Position numbers and translations under genes: made by a program. A stretch of 64,000 nucleotides of DNA from positions 115,598 to 179,597 of the forward strand of contig CAYFMQ010000006.1 in NCBI GenBank assembly GCA_964344255.1, written 5' to 3'. This DNA comes from JAJFIE01 sp964344255. Lineage in GTDB: Bacteria > Pseudomonadota > Alphaproteobacteria > Rhodospirillales > Casp-alpha2. Positions 25,355 to 34,070 of the stretch are shown piece after piece. Within the stretch, counting starts at the first letter, position 1, and every line of letters starts with the position of its first letter. The notes under the pieces are model-generated. The model ran no database searches and was not told where the DNA came from. It saw only the letters and a list, made by a program, of their open reading frames with translations.

Positions 25355-25828
25355 CTACCCCTTTTCCCGCATCAGACGGGCTTTCTGGCGTTGCCAGTCG
25401 CGGTCCTTGACGTCCTGGCGCTTGTCACGCCTGTCCTTGCCGCGGGCAAGACCGATCTCCACCTTGGCGATGCCTCGCTCGTTGAAATAGATGCTCAAAG
25501 GCACCAGCGTCATGCCCTGGCGCCGGATGGCGCCCAGCAACTTTTCGATTTCGCGCTTTTTAAGCAGTAGTTTCCGGTTTGCCCGTGGTTCGTGGGAAAA
25601 CCGGCTGGCGGCGGCATATTCCGGAATATGCGCATTGAATAGGAACAACTCGCCGTCCTTTTCGCCGGCGTAGGACTCGCCCAGGGAACATTGGCCCTTG
25701 CGAAGCGACTTGACCTCGCTGCCCTGGAGCACGATGCCCGCTTCGAAGGTTTCCTCGATGGCATAGTTATGCCGCGCCTTGCGGTTCTGGGCGACGATAT
25801 TGCCGTGGGGCGCTTTTTTCTTGGCCAT
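25355..25828 (-). CDS. smpB: SsrA-binding protein SmpB
   Basis: Binds tmRNA and delivers it to stalled ribosomes for trans-translation. The 157-residue sequence has the whole family pattern: VAQNRKARHNYAIEETFEAG, VLQGSEVKSLRKGQCSL, ESYAGEKDGELFLFNAHI, KREIEKLLGAIRRQGMTLVP and the basic C-terminal tail GKDRRDKRQDVKDRDWQRQK. It follows dapA on the same strand, a common alphaproteobacterial order. Confidence 0.98.
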   Translation of the reverse strand: MAKKKAPHGNIVAQNRKARHNYAIEETFEAGIVLQGSEVKSLRKGQCSLGESYAGEKDGELFLFNAHIPEYAAASRFSHEPRANRKLLLKKREIEKLLGAIRRQGMTLVPLSIYFNERGIAKVEIGLARGKDRRDKRQDVKDRDWQRQKARLMREKG

Positions 25829-25865
25829 GGAAAACGGCCCCTGCCCTCAGAGTGTTGCGGTTAAA

Positions 25866-25890
25866 GGGAAACCGGGTAAGTGCCGGTTCC
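25866..25890 (-). terminator. Possible terminator or stem-loop after dapA
   Basis: AACCGG-N7-CCGGTT at 25870-25888, with extra GGA/TCC pairing, directly follows the dapA stop on the minus strand. The trailing sequence CTTTAACC is a poor T-run, so attenuation between dapA and smpB is only possible. Confidence 0.35.
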
Positions 25891-26766
25891 TCAGTTAATC
25901 AGCCCGGCGGAACGCATGGCGCTTTCAACCTGGGCCTTGGAGGACTCGGCGATTTCGCACAACGGTAGTCGCATTTCCGCACTCGCCTTGCCGAGCAGGC
26001 TGGCGGCGTGCTTCACCGGCCCGGGGCTGCTTTCACAGAACAGTGCCTTGTGGAGCGGCATCAGGCGGTCCTGGATTTCCATCACCGTGTCCAGGTCTTT
26101 CTCCTGCCATGCCTTGTGCATGTCCGAACAAAGCCTGGGCGCGACATTGGCCGTAACGGAAATGCATCCGTCACCGCCGCCGGCCAGGAACGGCACGGCA
26201 GTGCCGTCTTCGCCCGAAAGCTGGCAGAACGCGCCATCAATGGCGAGACGGGTCAGCATGGGGCGCGTCAGGTCTGCGGTTGCATCCTTGACGCCGACGA
26301 TATTGGGAAGCTCGGCCAGCTTGGCCATGGTCTCGACGCTCATATCGACGATGCTGCGTCCCGGAATGTTGTAGATGATGATGGGCAGGTCGGTAGAGTC
26401 GTGGACGGCCTTGAAGTGCTGGTACATGCCTTCCTGGGTCGGCTTGTTGTAGTAAGGGGTCACAACGAGGGCGGCATCGGCGCCTGCTTTCTTGGCGTGC
26501 ACGGTAAGCGACACGGCTTCCTGTGTCGAGTTCGAGCCGGCGCCCGCGATGACGGGAATCTTTCCGGCGGCCGCCTCGATGCACATTTCCGTTACATGCA
26601 TATGCTCGGCGTGGTCGAGGGTCGGCGATTCACCCGTCGTACCGCACGGCACCAGAGCATCCGTGCCTTCAGCAATCTGCCACTCGACAAAAGACTGGAA
26701 GGTTTCTTCGTCCACCGCGCCGTCACGAAACGGGGTGATCAACGCTGTGATGGATCCCTTAAACAT
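25891..26766 (-). CDS. dapA: 4-hydroxy-tetrahydrodipicolinate synthase
   Basis: Condenses pyruvate with aspartate semialdehyde, the first committed step to lysine and meso-diaminopimelate. FKGSITALITPFRDG opens the barrel; GTTGESPTL binds pyruvate, the catalytic tyrosine is in IIIYNIPGRS and the Schiff-base lysine in NIVGVKDATADL. GGAG six bases upstream supports the ATG at 26766 (291 residues, the family norm); the open frame extends 24 residues further without family similarity. It is divergent from the transglycosylase gene. Confidence 0.96.
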   Translation of the reverse strand: MFKGSITALITPFRDGAVDEETFQSFVEWQIAEGTDALVPCGTTGESPTLDHAEHMHVTEMCIEAAAGKIPVIAGAGSNSTQEAVSLTVHAKKAGADAALVVTPYYNKPTQEGMYQHFKAVHDSTDLPIIIYNIPGRSIVDMSVETMAKLAELPNIVGVKDATADLTRPMLTRLAIDGAFCQLSGEDGTAVPFLAGGGDGCISVTANVAPRLCSDMHKAWQEKDLDTVMEIQDRLMPLHKALFCESSPGPVKHAASLLGKASAEMRLPLCEIAESSKAQVESAMRSAGLIN

Positions 26767-26919
26767 TATCGACTCCGTAAATTTGGTCTTTAACAAGGCG
26801 GCGAACATACTCCTTAAGAGCCTCATGCCGCAAGACACTGAATAACTTCATTAACTTGTTACTAGTCAATACGGCATCATAATGGATAATAATTTGAGTC
26901 TCAGAGGGACTTAAAGCGA

Positions 26920-28926
26920 ATGGCTGGCGCAGTAACGTTTCGGATAATCAAGGGAATCGTAGCTCTCACGATGGCGTTTGCCATGGTGGTGACAATCTCC
27001 TCTGTTTCCCGAGCCGATCACATCGGCAAGGATGAACGCACCCTCGCCCATTCCGTGATCAGAGCCATTGAAACCGGCCGGGCCAAGACCGCAAACGCGA
27101 AACTCGGGAAAATTTCAGATCCCGTACTTCGTAAGGCATTGAAATGGCTGATATACTTGGAAACGCCCTCGAAATCCTCATTTGAGGAAATTGCCCTTTT
27201 TATCAAGGAAAACCCTGACTGGCCGAGAATGGATAAACTGCATGTGCGGGCGGAAGAACGCATGCAGCCAACCATGGAGGCTTCCGCCGTCTTGTCATGG
27301 TTCAGCGACCATGATCCCGTCAGTACGGATGGCTGGGTTCGCTATGGCGCCGCCTTGCTGGAACTTGGCAGGAAAGAAGAAGCCATTTCAGTTTTACGCA
27401 AGACCTGGATCGAAGGCAGTTTCACAAAATCACAGGAACGGCGTTTTTATCGAAGCTATCGGAAATACCTGACCCGTGAAGACCATATCGAGCGGATCGA
27501 GAGGCTGTTATGGAAAGGCAGTTACTGGCCGGCGCGTCGCATGTTCGGCAAGGTCAATGAGGACATCCGCAAACTGGCGGAAGCCCGGTTTCTGCTCCGT
27601 CATATGCGGGGGAACGTTGACAAGGCCATTCAACGTGTGCCCGAAGAATTGCGCACCCATCCCGGTTTGGTGTACGAGCGCCTTCGCTGGCGTCGGAAAA
27701 AGGGGATAAGTGAGTCTGCGCGCGAACTCCTCCTTGACCCTCCGGACGACATGGTCCGTCCCGATTTATGGTTTCGCGAGCGGATAATCCTGGCGCGCCG
27801 CGCCCTGAACGATGGCCTGATCAGCGAAGCCTACCGTCTGGTGCGCGATCATGGGCTTGATCAGGATGATACGTCCAATTATGCCGACGCCGAGTGGATG
27901 GCTGGTTGGATCGCGCTCCGGTTCCTGAACGAACCGGCCTGGGCGTACGATCACTTTTCCAACATGTACAACGTCGTCAATTACCCCATCAGCCTGTCAC
28001 GGGGAGCTTATTGGTCCGGCCGTGCGGCCGAAGCCTTAGGCAATGACGAATTATCAAGCCTGTGGTATCAGAATGCTGCACAGTATTTCACGACCTATTA
28101 CGGGCAACTGGCGTCCCATAAAATCAACCACAATTCCGTCCTGCCGATCCCCGTTTCGTCAGATGTACCGGAAGCGCTCATCAAGCGCTTCAATGACCAC
28201 GAACTGGTATCCGTGGCTAGGACCCTGGCTGAAGCGGATGCCAACGATTGGTTGCGTTCGTTGATCCTTCACCTTTTCACGCTCGATGAAAACGAAGGTT
28301 GGGCCCTGATGACCGCTTCCCTTGCCCGTGAACTGGGGCGTCCGGACCTTGCCATCAGGGTTGCAAAACTTGCCGAAAGGCGGGGGCAATACATACCTGA
28401 GGCCGCATATCCGGTGTTACGTCTGCCCAAAATGCCTAACAGGGCCAAGGGGAACGGCGTCGAGCTTCCCCTTGTTCTCGCCCTGATCCGTCAGGAAAGC
28501 GCCTTTTATTCTGTTGCCCGCAGCGGCGCCGGCGCCATGGGGCTGATGCAGTTGATGCCGGCTACGGCGAAACGCGTCGCCAAGCAGGTGGGGCTTCGCT
28601 ACACAAAGGCGAAACTGGTCAATGACCCGGCCTTTAACATGCAGTTGGGCCAGAGTTATCTGTCAGGCCTGATGGAGACCTTCGACGGCTCGTTTATCCT
28701 CTCGCTTGCGGCGTATAATGCCGGCCCCAAAAGGGCGAAGGCTTGGGTCAAGACCAACGGCGCGCCCAACGATCCGGAAGTGGATGCCATAGACTGGGTT
28801 GAATCCATCCCCTTCGACGAGACGCGGAATTACGTCCAGCGTGTGATGGAAAACCTGCAGGTCTATCGCTCCATGCTTGCCGAGACCGAGGTCGCGCTTT
28901 CTTTAGAACAGGATTTACAGCGTTGA
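26920..28926 (+). CDS. slt: Soluble lytic murein transglycosylase (Slt70-like)
   Basis: Periplasmic enzyme that cleaves glycan strands of peptidoglycan to 1,6-anhydromuropeptides. The N-terminus is a signal peptide (GIVALTMAFAMVVTISSVSRA). A long alpha-helical superhelix of about 450 residues follows, then the SLT domain with the catalytic Glu526 in LALIRQESAFYSVARSGAGA, GLMQLMPATA, and the end of the fold AAYNAGPKRAKAWV, DETRNYVQRVMENLQVY. The 668 residues match Slt70-type enzymes. It starts a plus-strand run with the HAD and hydrolase genes. Confidence 0.95.
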   Translation: MAGAVTFRIIKGIVALTMAFAMVVTISSVSRADHIGKDERTLAHSVIRAIETGRAKTANAKLGKISDPVLRKALKWLIYLETPSKSSFEEIALFIKENPDWPRMDKLHVRAEERMQPTMEASAVLSWFSDHDPVSTDGWVRYGAALLELGRKEEAISVLRKTWIEGSFTKSQERRFYRSYRKYLTREDHIERIERLLWKGSYWPARRMFGKVNEDIRKLAEARFLLRHMRGNVDKAIQRVPEELRTHPGLVYERLRWRRKKGISESARELLLDPPDDMVRPDLWFRERIILARRALNDGLISEAYRLVRDHGLDQDDTSNYADAEWMAGWIALRFLNEPAWAYDHFSNMYNVVNYPISLSRGAYWSGRAAEALGNDELSSLWYQNAAQYFTTYYGQLASHKINHNSVLPIPVSSDVPEALIKRFNDHELVSVARTLAEADANDWLRSLILHLFTLDENEGWALMTASLARELGRPDLAIRVAKLAERRGQYIPEAAYPVLRLPKMPNRAKGNGVELPLVLALIRQESAFYSVARSGAGAMGLMQLMPATAKRVAKQVGLRYTKAKLVNDPAFNMQLGQSYLSGLMETFDGSFILSLAAYNAGPKRAKAWVKTNGAPNDPEVDAIDWVESIPFDETRNYVQRVMENLQVYRSMLAETEVALSLEQDLQR

Positions 28927-28941
28927 TGGGAACAAACCGGA

Positions 28942-29619
28942 ATGAATGACGTAACAGACACGGCCTGTGTGTTCGATGCCTACGGTACCTTGCTGGACGT
29001 CGCTTCGGCAGCGGCGAAATGCACGGATACCCTTGGCGACAAGGCGGCAAACCTGGGCCAGATCTGGCGCACCAAGCAGCTTGAATACTCCTGGCTGCGG
29101 TCGCTTATGGGAGAGCATGCTGATTTCTGGCAGCTGACCGGCGATGCGCTGGATTTCGCCATGGAGACCATCGGCGTTGAGGACAACGCCCTGCGTCAGC
29201 GCCTCATGGATCTTTATTTCACCCTCGATGCTTTCGAGGAGGTGCCCGGAGTCCTGAAAACGCTGAAGGATAAAGGCCTCAAGACAGCCATTCTCTCCAA
29301 CGGCTCGCCCGACATGCTGAACGGCGCGATCGGCCATGCAGGTATCGGCCATCTGCTGGATGCCGTCTATTCCGTGGAAGACGTGGGTATCTTCAAGCCG
29401 CACCCCAGTGTGTATCAGATGGCGGTGGACGGGTTGGGTCTTCCGCCTGATCGCATCCGGTTTTTGTCGTCCAATGCCTGGGACGTTGCGGGCGCTTCCC
29501 ATTTCGGGTTCCGCGTTATCTGGGTCAACCGCTACGGCCAGGCGCCGGAACGCCTGCCGGGTGGGCCTGAACATGTCATCAGCGACCTGAACGGCCTGGC
29601 GCCTTTGTTGGGGTTGTAA
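28942..29619 (+). CDS. Haloacid dehalogenase type II (HAD superfamily)
   Basis: Cytoplasmic hydrolase of the L-2-haloacid dehalogenase subgroup. Motif I is CVFDAYGTLLDV with the nucleophilic aspartate at about residue 12; motif II is AILSNGSPDML; the lysine of motif III is in IFKPHPSVYQMA; and the C-terminal FLSSNAWDVAGASHFGFRVIWVNR is the specific dehalogenase-type ending. All catalytic positions are present. The 225 residues are normal. Whether the natural substrate is a 2-haloacid or another small carboxylate is not clear from sequence. It lies 15 bases after slt. Confidence 0.92.
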   Translation: MNDVTDTACVFDAYGTLLDVASAAAKCTDTLGDKAANLGQIWRTKQLEYSWLRSLMGEHADFWQLTGDALDFAMETIGVEDNALRQRLMDLYFTLDAFEEVPGVLKTLKDKGLKTAILSNGSPDMLNGAIGHAGIGHLLDAVYSVEDVGIFKPHPSVYQMAVDGLGLPPDRIRFLSSNAWDVAGASHFGFRVIWVNRYGQAPERLPGGPEHVISDLNGLAPLLGL

Positions 29620-29635
29620 AGGGTATAACGGTCCG

Positions 29636-30508
29636 ATGACCGCCAACGGGCATAAAAATTATCGGGAACACACCATTTCGGCAGGTGACGGACTGGCACT
29701 CTATATTCGCGACTATGATGCCGGTATCAATCAAAACGGAACGGTTCTCTGTCTTGGCGGGCTGACCAGGAACTCCAAGGATTTTCACAACCTCGCGTCC
29801 CGGCTTTGTTCCCGCTACAGGATCATTGCCCCCGATTACAGGGGGCGTGGCAAGTCGGCTTATGATCCCGACTGGCGTCATTATGAGCCGCGAACCTACA
29901 TCGATGACATACGGCATTTGACAACGGCTTTGGGAATTCACCGGTTTGCCGTTATTGGCACATCGCTGGGCGGCGTTCTAGGGATGGCATTGGGCGCTGC
30001 CATGCCGGGCTCTTTAAGGGGGGTATTATTGAACGATATCGGTCCTGCCATCGATGCCAAAGGGCTTGCGCCCATATTGACTTACATGCGCGATACCTCC
30101 CCCCTCCCCGATTGGGAATCTGCCGTCGGGGTGTTGCAGAAAACATTCCCTCACATGCCGGCAAGTACGCCTGATGAATGGCTGCACATTGCCGAAGCCA
30201 CGTTCCGTCATAACGCCAGCGGTCAATTGGTGTTCGATTGGGACCCGGCGATCCTGAAACCGTTTGAGCGATCAGGCGTGCCTGGCATTGATCTCTGGCC
30301 TTACTTCCGCTCACTTAGGCAATTGCCAGTCCTGGCCGTGCGCGGGGCGCTTTCGGATTTTGTCGGCGATGGCTTGTGGCGGGACATGAAAACCGCCCTG
30401 CCCGGCCTTGTCCAGGTAAAGGTTGAGGACGTCGGACACGCACCGTCACTTGGAGAACCAAGCGTTGTTTCAGGGATGGATTGCTGGCTACAGCGTTGCC
30501 TGACCTAG
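29636..30508 (+). CDS. Alpha/beta hydrolase
   Basis: Serine hydrolase of the alpha/beta fold. The oxyanion-region segment VLCLGGLTRNSKDF, APDYRGRGKSAYDPD, the nucleophile elbow VIGTSLGGVLG (Ser110) and the catalytic histidine in VKVEDVGHAPSLGEP are visible, with the acidic partner probably in LSDFVGD. The 290-residue length fits esterases and C-C bond hydrolases of this family. No signal peptide. It starts 16 bases after the HAD gene, so the two probably share a transcript; a joint role in breakdown of an organic acid or ester is conceivable but unproved. Confidence 0.9.
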   Translation: MTANGHKNYREHTISAGDGLALYIRDYDAGINQNGTVLCLGGLTRNSKDFHNLASRLCSRYRIIAPDYRGRGKSAYDPDWRHYEPRTYIDDIRHLTTALGIHRFAVIGTSLGGVLGMALGAAMPGSLRGVLLNDIGPAIDAKGLAPILTYMRDTSPLPDWESAVGVLQKTFPHMPASTPDEWLHIAEATFRHNASGQLVFDWDPAILKPFERSGVPGIDLWPYFRSLRQLPVLAVRGALSDFVGDGLWRDMKTALPGLVQVKVEDVGHAPSLGEPSVVSGMDCWLQRCLT

Positions 30509-30523
30509 GGTGCGGTGCGTCTC

Positions 30524-31048
30524 TTACGCCGTTGCGGCTTTTCCGCCGCCATTGGACGGCGCCTGGGCCGTTGCGGTTGGCTTATCCTTGCCCTGCGCCA
30601 ACGGTTTTTGCGGCACGGGAGGCGCTTCCTTGCTGAGCTCAACCTTGGGAATGGTTGCGGATGCCTTGTCGGCCTTGCTATCGGACATGCGCATGCAGTG
30701 ACCTTCAAGAAATGCACCTTTCTCGATAGAGAGATCTTCGTGGATGACATCACCGGCGACATGCGCCGTCTTGGCCAGCGTGACGGAATTTGCCGTTATC
30801 TGGCCGTCCACGTGACCGTGGACGCGAACACGCGTTGCATGAACCTCTCCCCGGATATGGGCGGATTCACCAATCAAGAGGGTTGCCGTCTTGATATCAC
30901 CGTTGACGGTGCCGTCTATCTGGATCTCGCCTTCACTGACGAGATTGCCGGTAATGGTCAGGTCGGCGCTGATAATCGAGGGTACTGCAGGTTTCTGGGG
31001 TAATTGCGTGGTGTTTCCAGAAGAACCGTTTTTATTCTTGGAAAACAT
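30524..31048 (-). CDS. Bactofilin
   Basis: Self-assembling cytoskeletal protein that forms filaments without nucleotide. A central beta-helix of about 110 residues shows the repeating pattern (IISADLTITGNLVSEGEIQI, GTVNGDIKTATLLIGE, ATRVRVHGHVDGQI, AHVAGDVIHEDLSIEKGAFLEGH), flanked by disordered tails; the C-terminal tail is rich in Lys, Pro and Ala. Its start overlaps the end of the M23 peptidase gene by 17 bases. This bactofilin/M23 pairing is known from cell-shape loci such as Helicobacter ccmA-csd1. Confidence 0.93.
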   Translation of the reverse strand: MFSKNKNGSSGNTTQLPQKPAVPSIISADLTITGNLVSEGEIQIDGTVNGDIKTATLLIGESAHIRGEVHATRVRVHGHVDGQITANSVTLAKTAHVAGDVIHEDLSIEKGAFLEGHCMRMSDSKADKASATIPKVELSKEAPPVPQKPLAQGKDKPTATAQAPSNGGGKAATA

Positions 31049-32348
31049 AATGCCCTGCCTTGATAAAATTCATGGGGTCCATCGGTTTTTTCCTGAAAAC
31101 AATTTCATAGTGCAAATGGGGACCTGTACTGCGTCCGGTGCTTCCCACCTGCCCTAGTTTTTCAAAAAAACCGATCTCCTGGCCTTTCTTGACGTAGATT
31201 TTTCCAAGGTGACCGAAGCGTGTTCTGATGCCGCCACCATGGTCAATCTCGACCAATTTGCCATATTTACCTTTCCAACCTGCATATGTAACCACGCCTG
31301 GGGCCGTCGAGTAAACGGTTGATTTGTCTGTCGATCCCATATCGACACCGTAATGCATGCTCCACTTGTCGTTTACGGGGTCGCGGCGTTTGCCAAATTT
31401 ACTGGTCAAATAGTAGGTTTTAAGGGGCGCCGCCAGCGGGATGCGCTGCATAGCGCCCTGTAATACCTGGAGATGTTCAAGACGATTATCAAGGTTTAAC
31501 AGCTTATCGCGAAGTTCATCGCCGGCAACGCCTTCCGGTACGGCGATAAACGGTCCGCCCTGACCGGACACGTCGCTCTTGTTTGCATCTAAGACTGCCT
31601 TGACTTCGAGCCCCGCCATATCGATCACGCGTTCCATGGCATCGATGTTTTCATCCGTTCGCTGCGTCAGGTCGACGACGGTATCCACCTGCGCTACCTG
31701 TAGGGATTCCAGTGTCGTTTCAAGCTCTTCGGCATAACGTTTCATGCGCTTGCTCTCGACAAGGGCGGCATTGCGTTCGGACAGGGCGGAGGAAAGATCC
31801 GAGGCTATGGTGTCGAGGTTGTCCTGGAGCAGGAAATTACGGCTGGTAAGGGACGTCAGGTTGTCCTGGATGTTGTCGAGATCGTCCTTGAGCCTTTCAC
31901 GGGCGTCATAGATGGCCTGACGGTCCGCTTGTGTCACCTTCAACTGGTGTTCGATCGTCGTCAGGTCCTGCTGCAGGGAAGCATTCTGTTCGACCAAACC
32001 CAGCATCAGGCCATGGTTTTCTTCCAGATCGGTGGTGATATCGATGAATTTCTGCTGGTATTCGCCGACCTCGTCCAAAAGACTCTGATAAGCCAGCCTT
32101 GCGTTGGCGATCTGGTTGTTCTTGTTGGTCAGGATCTTGTCGTTCAGGAAGTAACTGACGCTGGTGAAACCGATCCAACCGCTGAAGCCGATTAAGAGGG
32201 CCGCCAGGGACATCTGCACATATTTGGATATGCGCAGGTAGGAAACACGTTCTTCGGTACGGACAACAATCTGGCGTTCGGGGAACATATTGTTCAGGCG
32301 CTCGGCCCAGCGTTCACGAAAACTTTTCTGTTCGATTGGATCCATCAT
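31032..32348 (-). CDS. Membrane-anchored M23 peptidase with coiled coil
   Basis: Peptidoglycan endopeptidase of the LytM/M23 family, 438 residues. A membrane helix lies at about 43-67 (YVQMSLAALLIGFSGWIGFT), then a long coiled coil from about 75 to 230, then a C-terminal M23 domain with HYGVDMGS (first zinc ligands) and STGRSTGPHLHYEI (HxH). The zinc ligands are complete, so an active enzyme is expected. The topology places the peptidase in the periplasm. It precedes and overlaps the bactofilin gene, which fits a scaffold-plus-hydrolase module for local cell-wall remodelling. Confidence 0.93.
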   Translation of the reverse strand: MMDPIEQKSFRERWAERLNNMFPERQIVVRTEERVSYLRISKYVQMSLAALLIGFSGWIGFTSVSYFLNDKILTNKNNQIANARLAYQSLLDEVGEYQQKFIDITTDLEENHGLMLGLVEQNASLQQDLTTIEHQLKVTQADRQAIYDARERLKDDLDNIQDNLTSLTSRNFLLQDNLDTIASDLSSALSERNAALVESKRMKRYAEELETTLESLQVAQVDTVVDLTQRTDENIDAMERVIDMAGLEVKAVLDANKSDVSGQGGPFIAVPEGVAGDELRDKLLNLDNRLEHLQVLQGAMQRIPLAAPLKTYYLTSKFGKRRDPVNDKWSMHYGVDMGSTDKSTVYSTAPGVVTYAGWKGKYGKLVEIDHGGGIRTRFGHLGKIYVKKGQEIGFFEKLGQVGSTGRSTGPHLHYEIVFRKKPMDPMNFIKAGHYVFQE

Positions 32349-32390
32349 GTATTGATATTACGCGTCCCTTTGACCGGTCCCACGCCCCTC

Positions 32391-32569
32391 ATATTACCTC
32401 TGCTAAAAAACCCCGGTTTTTCCGGAGGCCGTTGCATGCAATGCACACCTTTTTATTCGACCAAGACGGTATCCATTCGCCATTCGCCATGCAAGGGATT
32501 ATATTACCTTACATAAGGATTTGAAGGTCTATTTAACCTAAATTCATACCATGATTTTACCTAAGTTTA
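32391..32569. repeat. Four short ATTACCT-like repeats in an intergenic region
   Basis: The 248 bases between the divergent M23 and pgpA genes are A+T-rich and hold ATATTACCT at 32391 and 32501 and the related ATTTAACCTAA at 32531 and ATTTTACCTAA at 32554. A perfect palindrome TTGCATGCAA lies at 32432-32441. They may be regulatory sites, but no known consensus is recognised. Confidence 0.4.
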
Positions 32570-32596
32570 CATTATTCGTTCCGTTTAAGCTGATTT

Positions 32597-33103
32597 ATGG
32601 TGAGCGAAGTGGCTGATCTCCGACCATCGATTGGTAACCCGGGAGTGCTTCTGGCGACCTGGTTCGGCGCCGGATACATGCCAAAAGCCCCGGGAACATG
32701 GGGCTCAGCGCTTGCCCTGCCCTTTGCCTGGGGGATTTTAACGATATCCGGCGTCTATGGTCTTCTGGCTGCATCGCTGATCGTGTTCGCCATCGGTATC
32801 TGGGCAGCGAACGATTACATGGGACGTACCGGAACGGACGATCCCGGACCGGTGGTCATCGATGAGGTTGTGGGCCAATGGCTTGTTCTGACCGTGGTGC
32901 CCATGGAATTACCCTGGTTTTTGGTCGGATTCGCTTTGTTCCGCCTCTTCGATATCGTCAAGCCCTGGCCGGTCAACCTCATGGACCAGCGCATAAAGGG
33001 CGGCCTGGGCGTGATGCTGGACGACGTCGGGGCTGGCATTTATGCGGCTGGGGCCGCCTATGGGGTAATCTATCTGATAAACTGGCTCCAGGCGGGAGTG
33101 TGA
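32597..33103 (+). CDS. pgpA: Phosphatidylglycerophosphatase A
   Basis: Inner-membrane phosphatase that converts phosphatidylglycerophosphate to phosphatidylglycerol. Signatures are LATWFGAGYMPKAPGTWGSA at the N-terminus, DDPGPVVIDEVVGQWL with the acidic metal-binding residues, and FRLFDIVKPWPVNLMDQRI, GLGVMLDDVGAG. Three or four membrane helices are evident. The 168 residues are normal. It ends four bases before cinA, so the two are co-transcribed as in many alphaproteobacteria. Confidence 0.96.
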   Translation: MVSEVADLRPSIGNPGVLLATWFGAGYMPKAPGTWGSALALPFAWGILTISGVYGLLAASLIVFAIGIWAANDYMGRTGTDDPGPVVIDEVVGQWLVLTVVPMELPWFLVGFALFRLFDIVKPWPVNLMDQRIKGGLGVMLDDVGAGIYAAGAAYGVIYLINWLQAGV

Positions 33104-33107
33104 CGAA

Positions 33108-33608
33108 ATGCCGGACAGCATGGAAACGACGACAGGTTTACTGGCAAAATCCGTTCTGGATCACTGCCAGCGTCAGGGAATCATGATGGCGACGGCGGAA
33201 TCATGCACCGGCGGCATGATTGCCGCGGCACTGACCTTGGTGCCCGGTTCCTCCCATGTCGTTGAGCGTGGGTTTGTGACCTATACAAACGAGGCAAAAC
33301 AGGAGATGCTGGGCGTACCGGCGCCCTTGTTCGAGGCTGTCGGCGCCGTCAGCGAAGAGGTCGCCCGTTCCATGGCGGAAGGCGCCATCGCCCATTCCAG
33401 AGCCCAGGTTGCCGTTTCCGTCACCGGTATCGCCGGCCCGGACGGAGGAACCGATGAAAAGCCGGTCGGCCTGGTTCACATGGCGGCGGCCCGTGAGGGC
33501 ATGGATACGCGCCATGAACGCCACGTGTTTTCCGGCGACCGTCATGCCGTCAGGGCCCAGGCCGTCAACGCGGCCTTGTCCCTGGTTGTTTCCATGCTGG
33601 ATGATTAA
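33108..33608 (+). CDS. cinA: CinA C-terminal domain protein (nicotinamide-nucleotide amidohydrolase, PncC type)
   Basis: Stand-alone C-terminal domain of CinA, which deamidates NMN to nicotinate mononucleotide in pyridine-nucleotide salvage. The active-site segment is MATAESCTGGMIAAALTLVPGSS, followed by GFVTYTNEAKQEMLGV, GAVSEEVARSMAEGA and AVSVTGIAGPDGGTDEKPVGLV, all standard. The N-terminal molybdopterin-binding-like domain of full CinA is absent, as is usual in alphaproteobacteria (166 residues). It is coupled to pgpA. Confidence 0.95.
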   Translation: MPDSMETTTGLLAKSVLDHCQRQGIMMATAESCTGGMIAAALTLVPGSSHVVERGFVTYTNEAKQEMLGVPAPLFEAVGAVSEEVARSMAEGAIAHSRAQVAVSVTGIAGPDGGTDEKPVGLVHMAAAREGMDTRHERHVFSGDRHAVRAQAVNAALSLVVSMLDD

Positions 33609-33617
33609 GCTGCTGTG

Positions 33618-34049
33618 TTAATCGCCATAAAGGGCGTTCGCGCGGGTCTCAAAGGCGCTGACCATGCGGTGCACGGCTTCGGTGAAAACAGCGCCGATGG
33701 CCTTGTCCAGAAGTTTGGATTTGAATTCGAAATCGACGCTGAAATCGATAATACAGCCATCTTCTGAGGGCTCAAAAATCCAGTTATTATTCAAATACTT
33801 AAATGGACCATTTTCATACGTTACATCAATTTTGTCGGGCCTGGTAAGCGCAACTCTTGAGGTAAAGCTCTCCCTGAATACCTTGAACCCGATCACCATG
33901 TCGGCGACCATTTCTTCTTCCGTTTGTGAACGGATCCGCGTGGCGACGCACCAGGGCAGGAATTCCGGGTAGCGTTTTACATCGGCGACCAGGTCGAATA
34001 GCTGTTCAGGGGTGTACGGCAACGGGCGCCGTTCGCTGTGACTAGGCAT
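33618..34049 (-). CDS. COQ10/RatA-like START domain protein
   Basis: A 143-residue protein of the SRPBCC superfamily: RPLPYTPEQLFDLVADVKRYPEFLPWCV at the start is the hallmark of the COQ10/RatA group, and YLNNNWIFEP, DFSVDFEFKSKLLDKAIGAVF complete the lipid-binding fold. Members bind ubiquinone and support the respiratory chain; the E. coli homologue was named RatA for an effect on 70S ribosome formation. It follows lipA on the same strand, a stable alphaproteobacterial pairing. Confidence 0.92.
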   Translation of the reverse strand: MPSHSERRPLPYTPEQLFDLVADVKRYPEFLPWCVATRIRSQTEEEMVADMVIGFKVFRESFTSRVALTRPDKIDVTYENGPFKYLNNNWIFEPSEDGCIIDFSVDFEFKSKLLDKAIGAVFTEAVHRMVSAFETRANALYGD

Positions 34050-34070
34050 TTGAGGGATCGTTTAACCCAA

